Positions 35,653 to 44,344 of a stretch of 64,000 nt of DNA are shown here, piece by piece. Where the stretch lies: contig NZ_JAJTSZ010000007.1 of assembly GCF_021440195.1 (NCBI RefSeq), positions 62,001-126,000 on the forward strand, given 5' to 3'. The DNA is from Dyadobacter sp. CY356. Lineage in GTDB: Bacteria; Bacteroidota; Bacteroidia; Cytophagales; Spirosomataceae. Position numbers and translations under genes: made by a program. Each line of letters begins with the position of its first letter. Position 1 is the stretch's first letter. The notes under the pieces were generated by a model. That model searched no databases. It worked only from the letters and a program-made list of their open reading frames with translations, and was not told the origin of the DNA.

Positions 35653-36470
35653 GATGCCAACTGATCCTGTTTCTTTATCAATCTTATAGCCAACGCATTT
35701 ACCGCCATTGTCAGTATAGCCAGGATACCGTATGCAATTGCAACCGGCATTACCGGTACGAGCCACCATACACCGATAAGGAAAAGTACAAAACCGTAAC
35801 TTGCAGAGAGTAATCCAAAAAGAATTCTGGCTGTGGCTTGTGGACCTTGTTGTATATGCGTAAAAACGGCAAGTGTCGAGGTCATAATTGGAAATGGCGT
35901 CAGAATTCCGCTCCATGTAGGACCTAGCTTTTCTGCAAGCTGGGTTAATAAAACCACAAATAATGTTGCTACAAACATTCTCAACGGAATATCATAAAAA
36001 GGGTGTTTTTTATATTCTGGCTTGTCCTTTGGTTTTGGAAAAATATACAAGACGCCTGTCAGCACAATCAAATTTAAAACGGCTGCAAAAGGTAGCGAAG
36101 GTGTTCGTCCCAATGACGCCAGTGCAACAATAAAAAATGCCAGATAACTGAGTAACAATGCCGGAAGCCAATGCATTCTTGGTGCTGCAATAGAATAAAT
36201 TAAAGCAAAAAAGGTAGTACCGATTGATCCCATCAAAGCGGATGGTACTGTGGAAGCCGCAAAATCTGCGCCGTTTTCAAGGGCTATAAAAATCGAAATC
36301 GGGCCTGCAATCCAGGGAAATCCTCCCACCCAGCCACCAAATCCCTCTCCCCATTTTCGCACGGAAAGTGTCACACCAGCGATTAGCGGTGGCATTAATA
36401 AAATTTTAATCAGTAGAAGATCCGGCACTTTATCTGGATTTACGGTTAGCTGAGGGCTTTTTGACAACAT
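35649..36470 (-). CDS. polytopic membrane protein of unknown function
   Basis: A 273-aa protein with about eight hydrophobic segments. I do not recognise the family with certainty. The two halves look related: GGWVGGFPWIAGPISIFIALENG near residue 44-66 and TWSGILTPFPIMTSTLAVFTHIQQG near 182-206 share a pattern of Gly/Pro, Ser/Thr and an acidic or amide residue inside the membrane, as in transporters made by duplication. The gene is divergent from the TonB-dependent receptor and shares its control region, so it could be controlled by the same palindromes. A transporter role is inference only. Confidence 0.7.
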   Translation of the reverse strand: MLSKSPQLTVNPDKVPDLLLIKILLMPPLIAGVTLSVRKWGEGFGGWVGGFPWIAGPISIFIALENGADFAASTVPSALMGSIGTTFFALIYSIAAPRMHWLPALLLSYLAFFIVALASLGRTPSLPFAAVLNLIVLTGVLYIFPKPKDKPEYKKHPFYDIPLRMFVATLFVVLLTQLAEKLGPTWSGILTPFPIMTSTLAVFTHIQQGPQATARILFGLLSASYGFVLFLIGVWWLVPVMPVAIAYGILAILTMAVNALAIRLIKKQDQLAS

Positions 36471-36529
36471 TCAGTTCCCAAATTTACAAGCTAAAAAATA
36501 AAAGCCGGGAAGAAAAATCAGAATTTATA

Positions 36530-36560
36530 TTGCAACATAGTTGCATATATAATACTTTTG
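36530..36560 (+). promoter_or_regulatory. promoter of the TonB-dependent receptor operon (TTG-20-TACTTTTG)
   Basis: TTG (36530-36532), spacer of exactly 20 nt, TACTTTTG (36553-36560). Spacer length and -7 sequence are identical to the MerC-gene promoter. Two palindromes overlap it, one over each element. The predicted leader is about 128 nt. Confidence 0.65.
36531..36545. promoter_or_regulatory. candidate Zur operator 1
   Basis: Palindrome TGCAACATAGTTGCA, arms TGCAAC/GTTGCA, covering the -33 element of the receptor promoter. Confidence 0.6.
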
Positions 36561-36573
36561 CAACGTTGTGGCA
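36559..36573. promoter_or_regulatory. candidate Zur operator 2
   Basis: TGCAACGTTGTGGCA, an imperfect version of the same palindrome, starting inside the -7 box. It lies 28 nt downstream of operator 1, close to three helical turns, so two dimers could bind one DNA face. Confidence 0.5.
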
Positions 36574-36694
36574 AAAACAAATTCCGTTTATTGACTCGTC
36601 ACTCCTAATCTTGAACATAATCCGGTGAATGTTGGTGAAGAAATTTTTCATTCTGAAATCAGCTCTTCATGACATACTTCCTTTTTAATAACAG

Positions 36695-39016
36695 ATGAAA
36701 AGTTATTTTTTCTTATTCCTGATCCTTATTAATTCATCTATTAGCCATGGACAAAACCCTTCTTGTACCTGTTTTATCAAAGGATTTGTTCGCGACCAGC
36801 ATAGCGGCCAGCCCATTGCAGGAGCAACTGTTTTGTTGACAGGTACAACGAATGGTGTTTTTACGAACGATAAAGGACGATACGAAATCAAGGATTTATG
36901 CCCCGGAGCTTACACACTCGAAGCGCGGATTGTAGGATATAGTGTTTATAAACAATCCATCGATCTGAAAACCGGGCACGAAGAGAATTTCACACTTCTG
37001 GAACAGGAAGTTCATTTAAAAGATGTGGAGATCACAGCACAACGGACAGATGCACCATCATCGCAGCCGCTGACCATGATTTCTGGAAATGATCTTGAAC
37101 AAACCAGAGGACAAACATTAGGTGAAAGTTTAAAAGGGATTTCCGGTGTGACTTCCATGCAAACCGGGTCATCGATTTCAAAACCGGTTATACATGGTTT
37201 GCATAGCAACCGGATTTTGATCCTGAACAATGGCGTCAGGCAGGAAGGTCAGCAATGGGGTTCTGAACATGCACCGGAAATCGATCCTTTTGTTGCAACA
37301 CGCCTTTCTGTTATTAAAGGCGCAGCCGGAGTGCGGTATGGCTCGGATGCTATTGGTGGTGTGATTCTGGTTGAACCGGAGGAATTGCCTTTTAACAAAC
37401 CGTTAAGCGGTGAAGTGAATCTCGTTGGTTTTACAAACGGTCGGCAAGGTGTTGTTTCTTCGACTATACAGGGAGGAATAAAAGGATTATCCGGTTTTGG
37501 ATGGCGTGCACAGGGTACTATCAAACGCGGTGGAAATATTCGTACGCCGAATTATTTCCTTGATAACACCGGAATCAGTGAAAAGAATTTTTCTCTTGGT
37601 GCCGGCTACCGTCACAAAGGTTTTGGAATTGATCTTTTTTACAGCCGTTTTGATACAAAAATCGGCATCTTCTCAGGCTCACATATTGGCAGTGTGACCG
37701 ATTTACTTAACGTGATAAAAAATGGCGAACCTTTCGTTAAATCAGGATTTAGCTACAAGATCGGAAGGCCCGATCAAAACGTAACGCATGATCTGCTCAA
37801 AGCAGAAGCGCATTATAATTTTCAGGATGGAAACCGTTTGCAATGGACCATTGCGCAACAGGTCAACAACCGGAATGAATATGATTTACACGTCCCGAGA
37901 AATGATTCGATAGCGGCATTGAATCATCCGGAATTAACTTTCAAACTTAATACACTGACGAATGATGTGATCTGGGATCATAAACCAATCGCCGGAAAAA
38001 TCTCGGGACAAATTGGTTTGAGTACATTATACCAGTATAATCTGATGACGGGCCGGCCGCTGATCCCGAATTTCAACCAATTTAATATCGGCGTTTTCTG
38101 GATTGAAAGGTATATCAAAAATGACTGGGAATTTGAAGCCGGTGTTCGCTATGATTACCGCACCTTGAGTACGCACAGGATTGCGAGCCGCCAGAAAATT
38201 TCAAATTATTTTGATTTCCACAATGCCTCCGGGACTGTGGGAGCAACCAGGAATTTAACACAAAATTTATCGGCACGTCTCAACGCCGGCAGTACCTGGC
38301 GCGCACCAAACGTAAGTGAATTGTTCAGCGACGGTGTGCATCATGGAGCCGCGGCTTATGAAAAAGGAGATTCTACTTTACATCCTGAAAAAGCTTTCAA
38401 CTCGATTGCCAGTATAAAATACGCAAGTGAAAAACTTACGATTGAAATCGGTGGTTATTTTAATTATATCAAGGATTTTATTTATCTGAAACCTCAGCCA
38501 GAACCGATTTTGACGGTGAGAGGTGCTTTCCCCTATTTCAAATACACACAAACAGATGCATCCTTTAAGGGGATTGATGTTTCTGCTGCCTGGCAGTTTG
38601 TCAAAAACATCACCGTAACCAGCAAGCTAAGTTACCTGAAAGCTTACGATACCCGCAATGATGATTATCTGGTGATGATTCCTGCAAACCGGTTGGATAA
38701 TCAGTTAAAATATGAAATTCCTTTATTGGCAAACTTTCATAATGTCTTTTTTTCTGTTGGAAATCTGTGGGTAGCGCGCCAGAAACTTGTTCCACCGAAC
38801 AGTGATTTTATGCCCCCGCCTGCGGCTTATTCACTTTGGAATATTCAGGCCGGCGGCACCATCCATTTGTCCAATAAACAACAACTGGAAATCGGACTTT
38901 CTGTTCAAAACTTATTCAACACCGTATACCGGGATTACATGAACCGCTTCCGCTATTATGCTGACGACATTGGCCGAAATGCTTCGCTACGCCTCAAATG
39001 GACATTCGGAGCCTGA
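36695..39016 (+). CDS. TonB-dependent outer-membrane receptor, ZnuD-like
   Basis: A 773-aa protein. Signal peptide ending ISHGQ; a carboxypeptidase-regulatory-like domain (about 25-110, CFIKGFVRDQHSGQPIAGATVLL); plug domain with GQTLGESLKGISGVTSMQ, SKPVIHGLHSNRILILNNGVRQEGQQWGSEHAPEIDP and GAAGVRYGSDAIGGVILVEP (about 140-225), close in pattern to ZnuD-type zinc receptors; then a 22-strand-type barrel ending in RNASLRLKWTFG with the final aromatic/beta signature. Imports zinc or a zinc complex across the outer membrane using TonB energy (inferred from the plug pattern and operators). A small lipoprotein gene follows 37 bp downstream. Confidence 0.88.
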   Translation: MKSYFFLFLILINSSISHGQNPSCTCFIKGFVRDQHSGQPIAGATVLLTGTTNGVFTNDKGRYEIKDLCPGAYTLEARIVGYSVYKQSIDLKTGHEENFTLLEQEVHLKDVEITAQRTDAPSSQPLTMISGNDLEQTRGQTLGESLKGISGVTSMQTGSSISKPVIHGLHSNRILILNNGVRQEGQQWGSEHAPEIDPFVATRLSVIKGAAGVRYGSDAIGGVILVEPEELPFNKPLSGEVNLVGFTNGRQGVVSSTIQGGIKGLSGFGWRAQGTIKRGGNIRTPNYFLDNTGISEKNFSLGAGYRHKGFGIDLFYSRFDTKIGIFSGSHIGSVTDLLNVIKNGEPFVKSGFSYKIGRPDQNVTHDLLKAEAHYNFQDGNRLQWTIAQQVNNRNEYDLHVPRNDSIAALNHPELTFKLNTLTNDVIWDHKPIAGKISGQIGLSTLYQYNLMTGRPLIPNFNQFNIGVFWIERYIKNDWEFEAGVRYDYRTLSTHRIASRQKISNYFDFHNASGTVGATRNLTQNLSARLNAGSTWRAPNVSELFSDGVHHGAAAYEKGDSTLHPEKAFNSIASIKYASEKLTIEIGGYFNYIKDFIYLKPQPEPILTVRGAFPYFKYTQTDASFKGIDVSAAWQFVKNITVTSKLSYLKAYDTRNDDYLVMIPANRLDNQLKYEIPLLANFHNVFFSVGNLWVARQKLVPPNSDFMPPPAAYSLWNIQAGGTIHLSNKQQLEIGLSVQNLFNTVYRDYMNRFRYYADDIGRNASLRLKWTFGA

Positions 39017-39053
39017 AAAGATCTTATCCTTTTTTTATTTAACAAAACAATAA

Positions 39054-39608
39054 ATGAACATGAATCGTAAATTAACCTGGATGTTACTTTTTGGCATTAC
39101 CACATTATTCACGCAGTGTAAAGACTCAGGCGATGAGGTGAAAGCCGATGATGAAAATGAGCTGATCACATCCGTTACGCTCACATTTACCGAAGTTGGG
39201 ACCGGAACGGTAACCACTTTTGCTTACAAAGATCCTGATGGAGATGGTGGAAATGCGCCAACCAAATTTGATACTATTTCATTGAAAGCAAATACAAGTT
39301 ATACTTTGACACCCGCATTCCTGGATGAAAGTAAAACGCCGGTTGACGATATCACAGCAGAAATCAAGGAAAAAGCATTTGAGCATTTATTGGTTTATAC
39401 GCCAAATCCTACAACACTTTTGACTTATACTTACGGAGATAAGGATACAAATGGCTATCCGATTGGATTAACTGGTACTGCCATAGCGGGAGCAGCCGGC
39501 ACAGGTACACTAAAAGTGCAGCTTCGTCATCAGCCAAATGCTAAAAACGGAACCATCACACCTGGCAGCGATGATGTAAACCTTGATTTTAATCTGAAAG
39601 TGAAATAG
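39054..39608 (+). CDS. small predicted lipoprotein following the TonB-dependent receptor
   Basis: A 184-aa protein (a second ATG two codons in may be the start). Signal sequence with a lipobox LFTQC (Cys22), then an acidic linker and a beta-rich body (ITSVTLTFTEVGTGTVTTFAYKDPDGDGGNAP, SLKANTSYTLTPAFLDESKTPVDDITAEI). Acidic Asp/Glu clusters could bind metal. The 37-bp spacing and following terminator indicate co-transcription with the receptor. A role as periplasmic or surface partner of the receptor is inferred. Confidence 0.75.
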   Translation: MNMNRKLTWMLLFGITTLFTQCKDSGDEVKADDENELITSVTLTFTEVGTGTVTTFAYKDPDGDGGNAPTKFDTISLKANTSYTLTPAFLDESKTPVDDITAEIKEKAFEHLLVYTPNPTTLLTYTYGDKDTNGYPIGLTGTAIAGAAGTGTLKVQLRHQPNAKNGTITPGSDDVNLDFNLKVK

Positions 39609-39625
39609 GTGGAAGTAATGAGAAA

Positions 39626-39658
39626 GGGAGACTGGTTTTTTACCGGCCTCCCCTTTTT
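39626..39658. terminator. terminator between the lipoprotein gene and the convergent zur-like gene
   Basis: 11-bp stem GGGAGACTGGT/ACCGGCCTCCC with one mismatch and one wobble, followed by CTTTTT on the plus strand and A-rich on the other side. Confidence 0.75.
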
Positions 39659-39662
39659 ATAT

Positions 39663-40079
39663 TTATTCAGCAACACATTCAGGACAGGTACCCTGAATAA
39701 GCAAGTTGAAACTTGCAGGCTGATATCCCTGTGGTAAAGTAACATTCGGGATGTGTAAATTTTCAAGACAATTTGTTTTACCACAAGCACTGCATTTAAA
39801 ATGGATGTGGTCGTGCTGGTGTTTTTCTTCCGAACATTGCTGTGAACAAAGTGCATAACGCAAGCCTTCATCATCCAGCACTTTATGAATAATACCTTTT
39901 TCCAGAAAAGTTTTTAAAGTACGATAGATTGTTACACGGTCGTAGCTTTCTCCTAACGCTCCTTCCAGATCACCATGTGAAAGCGCATTTTTCTTATTTA
40001 TAAAAGCAGAAAGTACATCCTCACGACACGTTGTTGTACGTAAATGATGACCTTTCAATGTTTCCCTCAATTGCTCCAT
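39663..40079 (-). CDS. Zur-like Fur family transcriptional regulator
   Basis: A 138-aa short Fur-family protein. HTH region RTTTCREDVLSAFINKKNALSHGDLEGALGESYDRVTIYRTLKTFLEKG; metal site HQHDHIHFKCSACGKTNC (87-104, Cys96/Cys99) and a C-terminal CPEC pair (Cys132/Cys135). The short N-terminus and HDHIHF pattern are typical of the Zur/Fur-type regulators encoded beside zinc genes. Its neighbours are a ZnuD-like receptor and a MerC-domain protein, and three palindromes of one type lie in their promoters. The call as zinc-specific is inference. Confidence 0.82.
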   Translation of the reverse strand: MEQLRETLKGHHLRTTTCREDVLSAFINKKNALSHGDLEGALGESYDRVTIYRTLKTFLEKGIIHKVLDDEGLRYALCSQQCSEEKHQHDHIHFKCSACGKTNCLENLHIPNVTLPQGYQPASFNLLIQGTCPECVAE

Positions 40080-40217
40080 TATGTACCAATTTAAATTCTA
40101 TTCTGGTATTGGCTACCTTAAAAACCTTTCCTGCCAAAGTTAAGTTCGAAGTTCACGAAAATCGTCATAAAGACAAATTCTTTTCATTTATGCTTCAAAA
40201 TAATCAACAAAATATTT

Positions 40218-40232
40218 TGCAACATTGTTGCA
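40218..40232. promoter_or_regulatory. candidate Zur operator 3
   Basis: Perfect palindrome TGCAACATTGTTGCA (7-1-7), matching operator 1 at 14 of 15 positions. It covers the -33 TTG of the MerC-gene promoter and lies about 139 nt upstream of the zur-like start on the other strand. Confidence 0.65.
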
Positions 40233-40258
40233 TTTAAAAGTGCGAAGTTTTACTTTTG
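40228..40258 (+). promoter_or_regulatory. promoter of the MerC-domain gene (TTG-20-TACTTTTG)
   Basis: TTG (40228-40230), 20-nt spacer, TACTTTTG (40251-40258). Predicted start about 40265, giving an 18-nt leader before the chosen ATG; this argues against the upstream TTG as start codon. Confidence 0.65.
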
Positions 40259-40282
40259 TACCCCTATCATTCAAAATCAGTA

Positions 40283-40672
40283 ATGACACATTCACACAAC
40301 AAAGCAGATTATATAGGAATACTCGGGTCCGTTTTGTGCATAATCCATTGCATCGCCGTACCTGCCCTTGCGATGGGAACAGCATTTACGGATAACCATC
40401 ACACATACATCGGTTTTATTTCGCTTGATTATATTTTTATACTGATCAATGGGATTGCAGTATATTTTGCAACAAAAGATCACAAATCGATTCTATTGAA
40501 AATGCTGCTATGGGGAGCTTTATTGATCTTTGCAGTCTCACTTATTTTTGAAGGAAGGCATTATATATTTCATTGGCTGGGATATATTGGATCAATCTTA
40601 TTGATTGCCGGCCATTTTATCAATCTCTACATCTGCCAGATTGCTCCAAGGATTAAGTTAAAAATCTCCTGA
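40283..40672 (+). CDS. MerC domain membrane protein
   Basis: A 129-aa protein with four membrane segments. His-rich start MTHSHNK, then YIGILGSVLCIIHCIAVPAL with Cys19 and Cys23 inside the first helix, the metal-binding pair typical of MerC-domain proteins; further conserved H and C residues near the end (HFINLYICQIAP). Members move or bind soft divalent metals; in this setting zinc is likelier than mercury because the promoter carries a Zur-type palindrome. The ATG was chosen over a TTG nine codons upstream because the promoter ends there. Confidence 0.82.
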   Translation: MTHSHNKADYIGILGSVLCIIHCIAVPALAMGTAFTDNHHTYIGFISLDYIFILINGIAVYFATKDHKSILLKMLLWGALLIFAVSLIFEGRHYIFHWLGYIGSILLIAGHFINLYICQIAPRIKLKIS

Positions 40673-40673
40673 T

Positions 40674-41939
40674 TTATTTGTCGTACCGAACCTCAAAACG
40701 GCCAAGATCAGGACGGTTTGTACGATGTCTTTCAAGTTCATAATCAAAAACTGCCTTTCCTAGATCACGCATAAAAGGTAACCCGATTTCATCATAATCG
40801 TATTTATTATCATTGAAAATCTGATCTTCATTACAATAAATAACGGCCGTCAACATGAATTCAATTCCTTTTTCAAAATCTGCGATGTAAGCGTTATCGA
40901 GCAAATATCCATAAGCATCACCGCATTTATTAAATAAGCGAATATGTCTGGGCAAACGTGTTTTTGTTCCTCCAAACAGTAAAAATTTGACGTAACCGTC
41001 GTAATAATCATCCGTATAATTTGCTGGAAATTCCGTTTCAACCGGAAATTGTGACATATATTGGTATACAAAACGATAATCTTCCTTCGTCAGATTAAAG
41101 CGTTCCTTTGCCGGAACACTTTCCGGGAAGAATAGTGCCTTTAAAAGTTTATGTTGATCTTCAAGCGCAAAAAAGTTCTTTTCTGTAAAGTCAAACGGTT
41201 CGTTAACAAGCGTTCCGTTTTTGATATACCCCTTTCCTCTTTTAATCGGATCAGGTGAAATAAATTTTTGATCTGAATATTTTCCTGGCTGTTCGTAAAC
41301 CAGTTTTCCATCTTTTTCAAAACGGATTGGATTGGTATAACGATTATTTTCAGTACCAACCGGAGATTCGAGCCGGTGAGAAATTCTCACATCCTTATAC
41401 CCTTTGGCATGCAGAGAATCATTAAAATCCTTTTGCCCGATAAATTCATACAATCTGTTAAAAGCATCATTGTCGCTCGCCAGCAATATTTTTTTTGCGT
41501 AATGTGCCACTGATGGTAATTTATCTTCGGCTGTTGTATCAGAACTTACAGCAGTCTGCTCCGGTCTGTCTGCGCCGGTAAACATCGGCGTATACTTGTC
41601 AATGCCAAGTTTGTTTAATTTCTCCAAAGCCAAAAGCACGGCCGGAAGTTTTACTGTACTGGCGGGATAGAAATATTTTGAGCTATTGACATGATATCCA
41701 TATGTAGTAAAACGAGGCTCATTCTTATTGTTACGATCAATTTTGGTATATAAAATCTGAACCTCATATTTATCCGGATTATCCAGAACATTGGCTAAAT
41801 GAGTCGAATGTTTTTTCAGCAATTTTTCAAGAAACTGCCCATTATGAATCTGAGCCATAGATGGCAGGGCTGTCGCGCTGATAAATAAGCAGGTTAATAG
41901 GATGGAAAAAGGCAACCGAAAAATATCTGGACAAATCAT
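40674..41939 (-). CDS. secreted serine hydrolase of the class A beta-lactamase-like family
   Basis: A 421-aa protein with a signal peptide ending LPSMAQ. Active-site SxxK motif as Ser94-Thr-Val-Lys97 in YPASTVKLPAVLLALEKLN, and SDN at 155-157 in LLASDNDAFNRLYE; a late FLLFGGTKTRLP segment may supply the third KTG-type motif. It is longer than typical TEM-type enzymes and probably acts on peptidoglycan or as an atypical beta-lactamase; activity cannot be decided. Its stop is one base from that of the convergent MerC gene. Confidence 0.82.
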   Translation of the reverse strand: MICPDIFRLPFSILLTCLFISATALPSMAQIHNGQFLEKLLKKHSTHLANVLDNPDKYEVQILYTKIDRNNKNEPRFTTYGYHVNSSKYFYPASTVKLPAVLLALEKLNKLGIDKYTPMFTGADRPEQTAVSSDTTAEDKLPSVAHYAKKILLASDNDAFNRLYEFIGQKDFNDSLHAKGYKDVRISHRLESPVGTENNRYTNPIRFEKDGKLVYEQPGKYSDQKFISPDPIKRGKGYIKNGTLVNEPFDFTEKNFFALEDQHKLLKALFFPESVPAKERFNLTKEDYRFVYQYMSQFPVETEFPANYTDDYYDGYVKFLLFGGTKTRLPRHIRLFNKCGDAYGYLLDNAYIADFEKGIEFMLTAVIYCNEDQIFNDNKYDYDEIGLPFMRDLGKAVFDYELERHRTNRPDLGRFEVRYDK

Positions 41940-42056
41940 AGTATAATAGCAGCCACGTGGTAGACGAAGATACTATATTTTACTTTTTAAAGGGCGGATG
42001 GAATTATATTTAACAACTTACTGCCTTTACTAATCGAATATAAACAATGGCGACTA

Positions 42057-43775
42057 ATGGAAGAAAATAAATTGCGCAGCCGAGGCTGGTTTGGAAAAGA
42101 AGGAAAAGACGGATTTATATACAGAGCATGGATGAAAAATCAGGGTTATCCGGCTGACGAATTTGAAGGACGCCCTGTAATTGGTATTTGTAATACGTTT
42201 TCGGAATTGACGCCATGCAACGGACATTTCCGTGAACTGGCCGAATCTGTGAAAAGGGGTGTCTGGGAAGCAGGCGGATTTCCACTGGAATTTCCGGTTA
42301 TGTCGCTGGGTGAAACCTTGATAAAACCTACGGCCATGTTGTACAGAAATCTGGCCAGTATGGATGTTGAGGAATCGATCCGCGCCAATCCGATTGATGG
42401 AGTGGTATTGCTTTGTGGTTGTGATAAAACAACTCCTTCTTTGGTTATGGGCGCAGCAAGTGTGGATATTCCTACTATTGTGGTTTCAGGCGGACCTATG
42501 CTGACAGGCCGTTACCGCGGAAAAACGATTGGTACCAGTGATGTTTGGCGGTTCAGCGAAATGTATCGGAAAGGTGAAATCACTCAGGAAGAACTGACTA
42601 CGGCGGAAGCTTGTATGTGCCGCAGCCAGGGACATTGTGCAGTAATGGGAACAGCTTCAACCATGGCTTGTATGGTTGAATCGCTTGGTTTGACTTTGCC
42701 TGAAAACGCTGCAATTCCGGCAGCCGATTCAAGAAGAAAAGTGATCGCGCATTTATCCGGTCGCCGGATTGTGCAGATGGTGAAAGATGATCTGCGTCTT
42801 TCACAAATATTAACCAGAGAAGCTTTTGAAAACGCAATTATGCTGAATGCAGCCATTGGCGGTTCTACAAATTTTGTGATCCATTTGCTGGCGATAGCCG
42901 GTCGTATTGGTGTCGATCTTTCTCTGGATGACTTTAACGCATTGTGCGAAAAAATACCGCTCCTGCTGAACCTCCAACCTTCTGGTGGTTATTTTATGGA
43001 AGATTTCTATTATGCTGGCGGTCTGCCGGTTGTGATCAAGGAAATGCTTTCCCTGTTACACCAAAACGCAATTACAGCCAATGGAAAAACAGTCGCAGAA
43101 AACTGTGCTTCCGCAGAATGTTTTGATAGTGAAGTAATTGCGACTCTGGAAGAACCCGTTAAGGATCTTACAGGTCTGGCTGTTGTTCGTGGAAATCTGA
43201 GTGTAAACGGAGCGGTAATAAAACCGTCGGCTTCCTTGAAACCGGAACTTATGCAACACCGTGGAAAAGCAGTTGTTTTTGAAGATATAGATGATTACAA
43301 AGCAAGATTGGATGACCCGAATCTGGACGTGGATGAAAACAGTATTCTGGTTTTGAAAAATGTAGGCCCAAAGGGATATCCAGGTATGCCTGAGGTTGGG
43401 AATATGTCTTTACCAAAAAAATTGCTGGCAAAAGGTGTCATTGATATGGTCCGTATTTCTGATGGCCGGATGAGCGGTACCGGTTTCGGAACTGTTGTTT
43501 TGCATATTTCTCCGGAAGCCGCTGTGGGTGGCGTATTGGCATTGGTGCAGGATGGCGATTATATTGAACTGGATGTCGAAAACAGAAAGTTAAATCTGGA
43601 AGTATCGGATGAAGAACTGGAAAGACGACGCGCTTTGTGGAAACCTCTGGAAATGGGTTATAACCGCGGTTACGTTAATCTTCATATCAATCACGTCATG
43701 CAAGCGCACGTTGGTGCTGATCTGGACTTTTTGAGAGGTGGTTCCGGGGATAAGGTGACGAGGGATTCGCATTGA
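42057..43775 (+). CDS. IlvD/Edd family sugar-acid dehydratase (L-arabinonate dehydratase-like)
   Basis: A 572-aa protein. RSRGWFGKEGKDGFIYRAWMKNQGYPADEFEGRPVIGICNTFSELTPCNGHFRELAESVK matches the sugar-acid branch of the family (arabinonate/xylonate dehydratases) better than the amino-acid branch IlvD. Iron-sulfur ligands are in GICNT, LLCGCDKTTPS and MCRSQGHC; Mg-site and SGGPML, RISDGRMSGTGFG motifs are present. It dehydrates an aldonic acid to a 2-keto-3-deoxy acid. An SDR enzyme on the same strand after the RAYT island could supply the preceding or following step. Confidence 0.87.
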   Translation: MEENKLRSRGWFGKEGKDGFIYRAWMKNQGYPADEFEGRPVIGICNTFSELTPCNGHFRELAESVKRGVWEAGGFPLEFPVMSLGETLIKPTAMLYRNLASMDVEESIRANPIDGVVLLCGCDKTTPSLVMGAASVDIPTIVVSGGPMLTGRYRGKTIGTSDVWRFSEMYRKGEITQEELTTAEACMCRSQGHCAVMGTASTMACMVESLGLTLPENAAIPAADSRRKVIAHLSGRRIVQMVKDDLRLSQILTREAFENAIMLNAAIGGSTNFVIHLLAIAGRIGVDLSLDDFNALCEKIPLLLNLQPSGGYFMEDFYYAGGLPVVIKEMLSLLHQNAITANGKTVAENCASAECFDSEVIATLEEPVKDLTGLAVVRGNLSVNGAVIKPSASLKPELMQHRGKAVVFEDIDDYKARLDDPNLDVDENSILVLKNVGPKGYPGMPEVGNMSLPKKLLAKGVIDMVRISDGRMSGTGFGTVVLHISPEAAVGGVLALVQDGDYIELDVENRKLNLEVSDEELERRRALWKPLEMGYNRGYVNLHINHVMQAHVGADLDFLRGGSGDKVTRDSH

Positions 43776-43793
43776 TATAATTTAATATTCTAT

Positions 43794-44270
43794 GAATCTG
43801 AAATAGTTTTTAAACCGGTCCGACGGTAAAAAAACCATCGGACCGGTGGCACATAGCGATTTTGGAGCAAGCGACCCGTCGGACGGCTTTTTCGGCCGTC
43901 CGACGGGTTATAAAAAGTCGAAGTGATTAACTAATGAATCACTCTGTAATAGAGTACAATCACTATTCGAATCTAAAATAGTTTTTAAACCGGTCCGACG
44001 GTAAAAAAAACCGTCGGACCGGTGGCACATAGCGATTTTGGAGCAAACGACCCGTCGGACGGCTTTTTCGGCCGTCCGACGGGTTATAAAAAGTCGAAGT
44101 GATTAACTAATTGATCACTCTGTAATAGAGTACAATCACTATTCGAATCTGAAATAGTTTTTAAACCGGTCCGACGGTAGAAAAAACCGTCGGACCGGTG
44201 GCACATAGCGATTTTGGAGCAAACGACCCGTCGGTCGGCTTTTTTCGGCCGTCCGACGGGTTATAAAAGT
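43794..44270. repeat. REP-type repeat array, three units upstream of the RAYT gene
   Basis: Units start at 43794, 43969 and 44145 (period 175-176 bp). Each contains two long hairpins: hairpin A (unit 1: ACCGGTCCGACGGT at 43814-43827 with 43834-43847, poly-A loop) and hairpin B (ACCCGTCGGACGGC at 43874-43887 with 43895-43908, T-rich loop). The B stem resembles the A stem in inverted orientation, as in BIMEs. The units are joined by a linker of about 48 bp that itself has two small hairpins (GTGATT/AATCAC and ACTCT/AGAGT). The last unit ends at TTATAAAAGT without the linker. GTGG follows hairpin A directly. Confidence 0.9.
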
Positions 44271-44344
44271 GTCAACAATCAGAAAATATAGAATCAGGAT
44301 ACAAACTGCTAAATTTTCATTCACAACACACATTAACACACTTC

